Of a stretch of 64,000 bases of DNA, positions 35,930 through 46,400 are shown piece by piece. Every line of letters starts with the position of its first letter. Positions within the stretch are counted from its first letter, which is position 1. A program made the translations under genes and the position numbers. Under the pieces are notes generated by a model, which was not told the DNA's origin, ran no database searches, and was given only the letters and a program-made list of their open reading frames with translations. The DNA is from Liolophura sinensis (lineage: Eukaryota; Mollusca; Polyplacophora; Chitonida; Chitonidae). Location: the NCBI RefSeq assembly GCF_032854445.1, contig NC_088304.1, positions 29,829,732-29,893,731 on the forward strand, given 5' to 3'.

Positions 35930-38857
35930 AAACACCATTTTCTACAATTCTGACCATATACACTTGTCTTAAACACATGAACACAGTTAAAATGCCGCAA
36001 AACGACAGAGAGACATGCTGTATGTTGGGACCATCGATCACGAAATGCAATCAACAGCCATGTCCGAAATCGTGCATCATAGTACTTGACTTATAAATCC
36101 CACATGCACCAGATGGTATCTAAGAAAAGATCCTGTTCAATGACAAAAATCACCATAATATTTCCTATTTTAAGCAGCACACACGTTATACAGATACCGG
36201 TATCGACCCTTGTTCAGAACAAGATAATCATATTTAGCGGTCAAATCGCTCTGTGAACCTGGCACGTTTCTGTAACATTGCACCATGGGTAATAACAGGC
36301 GATAAAATTTTCTCAGATATTCGCATCAAACAGACGTTCTTTAAAGCTGAAGCCATGCATGCTGTAAACGGATCGTGTACATTCATATTATCATAACTGT
36401 CAACGATGGAGCAAGTCCAGTTCGGTAACATGTCAAAACTTTGAATTCGGTTAGATTATACTGGACTTGGTCATCGGCCATTCATTTAGTACATGTATCC
36501 TTATAACGCCAGAAAACATCCACAGAAGCAAGAACTTAAAGAGACAATGACAAAGTGCCATGCGAGATGATCCCCCAGAAACTGTTCAGTTAAATTAACA
36601 TGTCCATGTGTAAACAACGCAAGTATACAACACATCACCGTTAAAGATATTTTCGTACTTGTTTCAATAAAACTGTGAAGGGACAGCAGTTCCATTTTTG
36701 TCAGGTAAAGATTCTGTTCTCGACTCAGTCTCTCAAAGACTTCCAGAGAAGAGGACAAAACTTACAATAGTGTAGCTTGCTCCATTATAACATGTCCGTA
36801 CATGTACATGCGGCTAGACGTGCAAAATGGTAGCCTACTAGAGCCTTACATATTTGATAAAATACTTTTTACTTCCTATTGTTTGTTGAAAACGTGTCCA
36901 ACGAGCATTGCACATTTGACACGTAATACATCTAACATATGCGTCAATACTTATTTCTTACTTATAATAGGGTGCATAAAACGTTTGCTTTTTATTTTTG
37001 TCATATGCTGGTCAGGATGTGTGATGATAGGTCAAAGTACTAAATATATAGAATTAAGGCGTACACCCATGTCCGCCTCCTTGGGGCTTAAAAATGGCTT
37101 TAAACTACAGTTTTCCTCAGAGCACAGCCTAACTTGTAGGGCTTAAAATAAGCTCAAGTGTTGACTTATGTCAGACATGTCTGTGCCGAATGTACAAGAT
37201 TCCGCTGAACAGAATCCTGCATTAATTTGTAGACAGTTACCCCCAAAACGATTCTATTAAGATCATAGCTTTATGAGCAAAGCCCTTGTAGATCAGAAGC
37301 AAAAATATTGAAATCTCCAGAAGGAGTCTACTCACTCAAGCCTGTAGGCGCCATTACAGCCCAGATAGTGGCCCAATGCCACCATCACGCGAATCTTTTT
37401 ACATCATGATCCAAATATTACTTACCTTAAGCATTTGCACACTGTAAGCCTAGCAGGCTAGCACTCAATTGTTCTGTCAAGAATTCATCACTTAAACTAT
37501 ACAAAAGTAATGGAATGCCCCCAGAATTCAATAATTTTGATCAGTTCTGTCTTATTTTCAAACAAAACAAAAAATCAAAAAAAGCTTTCTGATGTTCAAT
37601 CACAAAGTTTTTTGCACAGAAATGACATCATTGTGATCTTTGAATCACATGTAAATGGTTTCATTAGGTGTCAACATTTAACACGAATTGAACACGAAAG
37701 TCCCATTCATCAATTCTTAAAAGCCAAATATCAAAAACAGTTCATCGGATTACAAAGCAAACCAGGGTTAAACTCTGTATGACTGCTTGTTAAATATTTC
37801 ATGCTGCAGTTTCACTCATCAATAAGTTCATCAAGTAAACCATGGTAACAGTACAAAGTAATCCCCGATGTACAAGGCTGTCTTTAAACATGTTGGTTTC
37901 ATGTAAACCTACCCAATCAAAAAAGGAACTGGTCAAATGTTCTAATTCAGCGTTTTCTTCAGAAAAAACTTTTCATTTCCAGTGCAATTTACCTTGAAAT
38001 GAAAAATCATACTGACAAAAAAAATCCTTTCGGGTAATGCAAAACAAACAGATTTGTGTTTTTTTATTATTTTTACATATGATCAACGCCGAAAACAGTA
38101 CTTTCAACACTTTACAACAAGTCCTAAACACTACTTTGTCAGAAGATCCTATCAAGCAGAGGCTTTCGACAGTTCCTGTTTAACAATTTGAATGAATGTA
38201 ATGTACTCAAACAGAGCAATCTCACCCGAATGTAGAATAAGAGGGAGTTGAGATAAATGACATGTACTGAAGTCTAGAGCAACTGGCACAGAAACTCTGC
38301 CTTCTTGACTAAAGTCTTAACCAGCATTGTAAATGATGAAGAATACCTTAGAGAATCATTACGACTGGTCCAAGATTATCGTCATGTTTGCACTTCAGCA
38401 GAACACTTGCATAGCAGATGTAAGTTAATAATATTTTACCAGTATTTCTGTTTGCATGTTTTTTTGCTCTCTACATTGCTTTAATGTATCCAATTCAATT
38501 TTTGATTCTTCTGTGAAATTTAACAGAAAACATTAACATTTTCTTAACCATATATTTATTAAGAATTTGGTAATAAAACATCTTGCAACACCAGTCAGGA
38601 TATTTCATTTTAAAAAAATTCAAAAACAAAAACAAAATAGAACAACCATTTAACCATTTGTTATAAGAGTATAACTGCTTGCTAAAATCCAAAAACACTG
38701 CAGCCAGCAATATAACATATGTGCCCATTTTCACAAGGACCATCTCTCTCACATGTTACAGGCAGCATACATGTAACAGTTAAATAGTCCATGTACACTG
38801 GACGTTATCCTCAGTTATTCGTTTCTATTTTATAACACGTTTGAAATTGATGTCCAG
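35930..38857. other. AT-rich stretch downstream of Deltex, possible 3' UTR
   Basis: No SINE or open frame of note for nearly 3 kb, unlike the repeat-rich introns. A minus-strand AATAAA at 35917-35922 could end a Deltex 3' UTR of about 4.3 kb; nearer candidates also exist. Weak inference. Confidence 0.25.
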
Positions 38858-39239
38858 TAACTTTATGTGACCAGACATGCATCACAAATAAAGCATAAAG
38901 CAGTGTGTACTGGGGGAAGGGCTGGTAAGTCCTAATGTACATGGCTGGGAAGGTGGGGTAACTTTATGTGACCAGACATGCATCACAAATAAAGCATAAA
39001 GCAGTGTGTACTGGGGGAAGGGCTGGCGAGTCCTAATGTACATGGCTGGGAAGGTGGGGTAACTTTATGTGACCAGACATGCATCACAAATAAAGCATAA
39101 AGCAGTGTGTACTGGGGGAAGGGCTGGCGAGTCCTAATGTACATGGCTGGGAAGGTGGGGTAACCTTAAGTGACCAGACATGCATCACAAATAAAGCATA
39201 AAGCTGTGGGTACTGGGGGAAGGGCTGGCAAGTCTTAAT
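38858..39239 (+). repeat. 101-bp tandem array, 3.8 copies
   Basis: Unit starts at 38858, 38959, 39060 and 39161 (TAACTTTATGTGACCAGACA). Units two and three are almost identical. The fourth is interrupted by the inverted-repeat element at 39240, and the array resumes at 39801. Confidence 0.93.
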
Positions 39240-39800
39240 GGAGAAGAAAACTTCATAAAATGACACCATAGGCTGAAAAGAGCACATTTTTTTCTATCTG
39301 GTGGTGTCTACTGCATACTTTGTCATTTTTCCTCACCATACACGTAAAGCCTGAAAATGGCAAAGCTGGCATAGATTGCTGTGTCCATCGCGTCCTTCAT
39401 CTTTGACACCCTGTAATTTATGCTAGGGGTGTGTTGCCTCTTAGCCAATGAGAGTTGTTAAAACTGCCGGCATGTTCGTGTAAACTCGGAACCTACGTCC
39501 AACATTCCGGTTTCCTTATCGTCAAGCGATCATCAAGTACAAACTGTACTGTTTGCTATCTTCTGGGAAGAAGAGTTCTACCGGAAATGTACGAACTGCA
39601 CTTCGTCGGTTTTTCGAACACAGAAGATTCCAGGACTAGTTCTTAGGCAAAATAGAGTCGCCCACAGCGGATTTTGGTGCTGACTTTATTTATAAATTAT
39701 CAACTTGAGGTACATATTAGAATTTTTTTATGGCATGCACCTGCGAGGAAATGCATACTCTTTTCAATGGTATTTGATTGATATTTAAATTTTCTTCTCC
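39240..39800. mobile_element. 561-bp inverted-repeat element inserted in the 101-bp array
   Basis: The left end GGAGAAGAAAACTT and the reverse complement of the right end (GGAGAAGAAAATTT) form terminal inverted repeats. Flanks are CTTAAT (39234-39239) and TTTAAT (39801-39806), a probable target duplication containing TTAA. The array sequence resumes at once on the right (ATGTACAGGGCTGGG). No transposase frame, so non-autonomous. Confidence 0.75.
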
Positions 39801-40069
39801 TTTAATGTACAGGGCTGGGAAGATGCCATAACCTTATTACATATTTAACAGACATCAACAGAAGCCATCATTACAGATGCACACATCTCCCTGAACTCTG
39901 GCCACAATGAGCAGGACTGTCTTCACAGGATTAAATTCTAATCACATCAATCAGAAAAGTTCCCCCCGGCACATTGGACAGTTCGTCTTGTGTACTGCCT
40001 CAACTATGGCTCAGGGCACGACACTAGTCTGTCTGTCACGGGTCCACAGGTGATTAAAAAAGTGGGAAG

Positions 40070-40281
40070 ATGAGGTTCCAAAGTTAAGAATCCACACAAC
40101 CTCCCAAGGTTACCTGTCCACACAACCTCCCAAGGTTACCTGTCCACACAACCTCCCAAGGTTACCTGTCCACACAACCTCCCAAGGTTACATATCCACA
40201 GTACCTCACAAGGTTACTTATCCACACAACCTTCACAGCTTAAGTATTCACTTGACATTCCCCAGGTTAAGTATCCAGGTC
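40070..40281 (-). repeat. 26-bp tandem repeat beginning at the Deltex stop codon
   Basis: On the minus strand the last codons and stop (GGATACTTAACCT) head a series: GAATACTTAAGCT, GGATAAGTAACCT, GGATATGTAACCT, then GGACAGGTAACCTTGGGAGG several times, spaced about 26 bases. Copies become more alike away from the gene. It lies in the presumed 3' UTR. Confidence 0.8.
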
Positions 40282-40482
40282 AGACTCTGTGACCCCCTGC
40301 ACTGCTAATTCCATCAGGACATTGTCTATGTACTTGGGGTCAGGGTAGCCATGCCCGGTGGAGTTAGAACCCAGCTCTGTCTTGTGATGGATCTCATTCC
40401 ATGTCACTGTGTCACTCTCACCGGTCGTCGTGGATTGGCCTATTGTGAATGTCAGTCGACGTTTCCAGGCAATGATGAGAAG
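40267..40482 (-). CDS. DTX (DTX1/DTX4-type): Deltex exon 9 (C-terminal domain, stop)
   Basis: Encodes [41 protein letters not shown] and ends DLDT with TAA at 40269-40267. The in-frame acceptor is TTTACAG|CTTCTC. The better-looking acceptor 8 bases earlier (GTTCCAG|GTTTACAG, start 40490) would encode the expected VLQ lead-in only if one more T were present. The acceptor region continues into a 60-bp tandem array and the stop codon into a 26-bp array. Confidence 0.92.
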   Translation of the reverse strand, partial: LLIIAWKRRLTFTIGQSTTTGESDTVTWNEIHHKTELGSNSTGHGYPDPKYIDNVLMELAVQGVTESDLDT

Positions 40483-43400
40483 CTGTAAACCTGGAACATG
40501 AGAAACATGGGTAGATATGGTACAGAAAGATACCACTGTTCTTACACGAAGAAATGCAACATGAGAAACAAAGGTAGATGTGGTACAGAAAGATACCACT
40601 GTTCTTACACGAAGAACGGCAACAAGAGAAACAAGGGGAGATGTTGTACAGAAAGATACCACTGTTCTTACACAAACAACCGCAACAAGAGAAACAAGGG
40701 GAGATGTGGTACAGAAAGATACCACTGTTCTTACACAAAGACCTGCAACATGAGAAACAAGGGTAGACGTGGTACAGATAGAAACCACTGTTCTTACACG
40801 AAGACCTGTAACATGAGAAACAAGGGTAGATGTGGTACAGAAAGATACCACTGTTCTTACACAAAGACCTGCAACATGAGAAACAAAAGTAGATGTTGTA
40901 CAGAAAGATACCACTGTTCTTACACAAAGACCTGCAACATGAGAAACAAGGGTAGATGTGATACAGAAAGATACCACTGTTCTTACACAAAGACCTGCAA
41001 CATGAGAAACAAGGGTAGATGTGGTACAGAAAGATGTCACTGTTCTTACACAAAGGCCTTCAACATGATAAACAAGGGCAGATGTGGTACAGAAAGATAC
41101 CACTGTTCTTAGACGAAGACCTGCAAAGAGAAACAAGAGTAGATGTGGTACAGAAATTGGTACAGAGATTGTTGATACTCTGACAGTTCTTAACGATGAC
41201 ATCAACAGAAGACATAGTACATGTATTATCACAAGAAGTTTACCATAATCTAACACATTTGCATTTCAGATGCACCTTACCTTTCTTCCATCCTCATTAT
41301 CGGGCAAGAATCCGTATCTGGGGAATCCCCGCGCTGTAAACCGCTTTCCTGGATGAGGATGCTCGGGACCCTAAAACACAGACACACAATCCACTGCAAG
41401 TAAACCCACAGGTACATGTAGGCTTAATAAATCAAATCAGGCCACTAGGCTTAATAATAATCTAAAATAATGCCATTAGGCTTTAATAATGATCTCAAAT
41501 CAAGCCACTAGGCTTAATAATGATCTAAAGTCAAACCACTAGGCTTAATAAATGATCTAAAATCAAGCCACTAGGCTTAATAAATGATCTAAAATAACAA
41601 TACGATTTCAACGATATGTAAAATTTGAGTGCTGATAGTTACAGGCGAGCCAGCATGAACCCACAGCGACCGCACTGGTGAGAGGCTCCTGGGTCACTGC
41701 GCCGAAATGGCACACTAACCATGGATTCGGAGTACCAGGATTAAACCACTAGTATTTGGCAAGTAACTGAGAAACTTTCCCAAAACAGACGCATACCTGA
41801 GTGCCTGGTCGAATGTCATACTTGATCTGTATAGTGCCACAGTTGGGGAATGTGGGCAGATGGTTTGGCAGTATGTCATACTCCATCTCCCCCTTTGGAC
41901 AGTTCCCGCACTTCTCCCCATAGATCGTCTTACAGCTTGGACACTGTACACTCCCGTCCTGGAAAGAGGCAAGTACCACAAAAGAATGTTAGATCTAATT
42001 CTGAAGAAATGAGGAACATTGCCTCCTTTAGTAATAAAACAAGTCAAGCCAAGGAGTTTTATAAGCTCTTTGCGTGTTGAGAAGGGTATACAGGAATTTC
42101 CTCATATACTCTTCTCAATACGCGCATATTATTGTTTTGTCCCTATAATATTTATTAAATAGAAAGCCAGTCTCGAGAATATGTAAAACTGAGCTAAGAA
42201 AAATCATGCTATTTATGTCGACTGCAGAAAGCAATGGTATAGTGGCATAACATCACAATGACGTGCCATAAAATGCAGTGTTACAAAGAAAAATTACATT
42301 AGTCTGCACAGTAACTTAGCTGCGCAGGGTATAAATTTAGCACCACAAAATAAAAATGCCGCCAATCTGCTTAAATTTCATATACTGTCTGTAGGCATGG
42401 CCTTCAGCTCTGACAAGTGTATGCCAACATTTTAATACCAATAGCAATTGAGAATCATGGATGATATAGGAACAAACTCTTCTGTTCTATTCTGTATGAA
42501 TTTCGCCACTCTTTCTGATTAATTCAGTAAAATAGGGTGATTGAAATATCATGAAATAAGCTTATGTGTTTACATCTATATTGTTTTTTATACTACATTG
42601 TTTGGTGACACAGGTTTCATCGAGGGGGGGGGGGTCTCAGTGTCTATAAGACACGCTATTTTGACGAAATAAACATGGAAGAGAGAGAGCGAAATACGAT
42701 GAAAATTGAAAATGAGACGGTCTGATCTATGTTTGGCGGTGTGTCAATTGTTTCACCTAACCTTTTCACAATGAACTTACCTTCTGTCCACACTCATACA
42801 TTTCATGGAGACAGAGCTTGTGGAACATATGAGAACATCTCTCCAGTCTGTACACAACACAATCATTGCCATTGCTACAGTAGCCCGAAGCTTGGCTCAA
42901 CTTCTCACAGCATATACAACAGTCCTGTGTGAGAACAAATACAACAGTCCTCTGTGAGAACAAATACAACAGTCCTATGTGATAACAAAAACAGTCCTGT
43001 ATGCAGTATCCCTGTGTGAGAGCAATGAAAACCAAAGCTTGTACATATACAACAGGTCTCTGTAAGAGCAATGAAAACCAAATCTTGTACATATACAACA
43101 GTCCTGTGTAAGAGCAATGAAAACCAAAGCTTGTACATATACAACAGTCCTGTGTAAGAGCAATGAAAACCAAAGCTTGTACATATACAACAGCTCTCTG
43201 TAAGAAAGAGGAAAACCAAAGCTTGTACATATACAACAGCTCTCTGTAGTGTAAGAGCAATGAAAACCAAATTTTGTACATATACACCATTCCTGTGTCA
43301 GAGCAATGAAAACCAAAGCTTGTACATATACAACAGCTCTCTGTAAGAGCAATGAAAACCAAAGCTTGTACATATACAACAGTCCTGTGTAAGAGCAATG

Positions 43401-46400
43401 AAAACCAAAGCTTGTACATATACAACAGTCCTGTGTAAGAGCAATGAAAACCAAAGCTGTACATATACAAAAGGACTCTGTAAGAAAAAGGAAAACCAAA
43501 GCTTGTACATATACAACAGCCCTATGAGCAATGAAAACAAAGCTTGTACATATAACACAGCCCTGCGTAAGACCAATGAAAACCAAAGCTTGTACATATA
43601 CAACAGCCCTGTGTAAGACCAATGAAAACCAAAGCTTGTACATATACAACAGCTCTCTGTAAGACCAATGAAAACCAAAGCTTGTATATATATAACAGCC
43701 CTGTGTAAGAGCAATGAAAACCAAAGCTTGTACATATAACACAGCCCTGCGTAAGAGCAATGAAAACCAAAGCTTGTACATATACAACAGCTCTCTGTAA
43801 GACCAATGAAAACCAAATCTTGTACATATACAACAGCTCTCTGTAAGAGCAATGAAAACTAAAGCTTGTATATATACAACAGTCCTGTGTGAGAGCCCTG
43901 AAAACCAAAGCTTGTACATATACAACAGTCCTGTGTAAGAGCCACGAAAACCAAAGCTTGTACAATACATGCAGTCCTGTGTATTAAACATCAAAACCAA
44001 AGCACACACTATACACAGTCCTTTGCCAGAACAATCAAAATCAGAGCTTGTACATATACAATAGTCTTGTATATGTAGGGCTGTTGCTATATGAGGAAAT
44101 TACTTAAAAGTAATATCTTTAAAGCTTGATCCTTTTCATTTACCAAGCGGTATACTGATGATCTACTGGCGTTAAATAACCCCCATATTGCTGAAGCAGT
44201 GAAGGAAACCTATCCGCCTTCATTGGATTTAAAGGAGACAACAGATAGTCCTGATGGTACATCTTATTTGGATCTATATCTGTACAAAGACGAACAAGGT
44301 ATCCTTTCACGCCGCCTTTACGACAAAAGGGATAATTTCAATTTTTTTTGTAAATTATCCTTATTTGGATAGCAATATACCAAAGGGTCCTGCAGTTGGC
44401 ATATACATATCTCGCCATGTAGCATTTGTCTGATCTTGTGTTAATTGTGATGACTTTAATCTGTGTCACAAGTTGCTAGTTCAAAAACTAGTTTGTCAAG
44501 GATACTCCATCAAACGCCTTCATTCTAAGTTTCTCAAATTTTACAATGAGTATAACACTCTTGTTGATCAACCACATAGACGGCGCTGTTATCACTATGT
44601 ACATATCTATCACGTACATGGTATTTTTACAACATAGATGGCGCTGTCTGCCCAGCGTAACCGCTTATCTTGTAGACAACTTTTATACAGCCCAGCAAGT
44701 CATGTGTAACATCACAGATGGCGCCTCTTGTAGTATGAGATCCTTACATATTAACGGGAAAGACCTAATCGTCCGTTACTTTTAAATCACAATCTGTTCG
44801 GTTAAGGTCTGTAACGCTCGTCATTTTCGAACTGTATCTAATACCACTTAACTTGGGGCTAGGGGTCGTAAAGGTAGCCATGCTCATTACGTTTGCATGA
44901 TGCCTTTATGAACAGTTGCAATCAAAGCGTGACTGAGATAATTGTTTAATTGTTATTTGACCTGGAATTCATTCATGGACTACGAATTTGAACTTTGATA
45001 TGGAATTCATGCCTGGAATATTCATTGTCTGCCCGGCATCATTGAAAACTGATGACCGCTTCTCTCTTGTGTGTTACCAGCTTTATTTCCTATTTGTATA
45101 ATTTCTTACATACCTTTGTCTTTGGAAGCTAGTGTTAAACGTTGTTTTGGAAATGGATCTTGAGATTATCAACTTGGAACCCCCCTTTAGGACTACGAAT
45201 GCTATCTGAATGTCTGACATGACGTTTATATTGTGCTTGAAAATCAAAATCACAGCAAAGACAACATTTGTACATTGGAACAATCACAACAAAAAGAGGT
45301 CCTGGAGTGATCTACTAATAAATGCCTAATCTCACCTCTGCCTATGAACCAACCATATTTAACTTCGTCCAGGCACAAAATTCACATCGTCCAGGCTAAT
45401 TGGAATAAATATTCTTAAAACAATGCACACTGACATTAACTGAACGCACATATATGCAGCAGCGCACTAACAAGTTTTAAAGAAAATACATTTCTCCAAG
45501 AAGGTAAGCCTATTGTACATAGTAAACGCGTTGATTCTGTAGTCCCCATTTCAAATCTTTTCGTGGCCACATACAAACACTGCAATATGACCAAGGACTT
45601 CCAGGACAAAAGTCGACAGTTCTGTCAAAAAAAAAAATGGTACCCAAAACTTCTGAATAAAAAGTGTTTATCAGAAAGTACAAACTTGACATACAAAATG
45701 GAGCTAAACACTAACTGATATCACTAATGAGTCACACTTTGCGCACGTGTACATACCTCATCTTTGGGAGGATCTGTGATTACAGTTACAAATTTGGTGA
45801 GCACTTCCTCTGCTGTATTTTCTGCAAATATAAATACAATTCACATGTTGAAAGTACTTGAAAATCTTTCACTCCTTTGAGACCATCAATATATGTTTAC
45901 ACATGGGTGCAACTTGTGCAATATCAAGTACTGGTATCTTACTTTTACTTCTATTCCATTTTACCCTTGTATATGCCTATGATCTATCACTTGATAGTGT
46001 GTGAGAACTGACTTCACACTGTATGGATTAATGGCATGCACTCTCATATGCAGGAGTCAAACTGTTTGGTCATTTACTCGTTTTTAAGACCTTCAAACAA
46101 AAATGATGAACACAAATTGAGCCCAGGTCACCACAAAGATGACTATGAATCATGCAAATATTCATAATTTCAGATACATATATGACTGTTGTGCTTTATG
46201 TTATTCACTGTCTTTAAATGGAATTTTAACACATTTGTCACCCTTGAATCATATTGGATGACCTCAGTTTATGTAGAGTATATCATTCCACAGATCTCCA
46301 AATATCCAATATTTTGCCCCTTAACATGTCTGGTTTATCAGAGGAACATGCATACATGTACATGGGGACATGCAGGCAGTGTTCATATGAAAATCAGTGT

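Noticed and set aside
40498-41256. Frames of 200-329 codons on both strands over the 60-bp array
   Set aside because: Repeat artefact. Only the last 71 codons of the minus frame (40267-40482) are real Deltex exon 9.
42975-44009. 344-codon minus-strand cysteine- and tyrosine-rich frame
   Set aside because: Intronic array sequence; long frames occur in all three minus frames. Kept only as a finding about possible decoy splicing, not as a gene.
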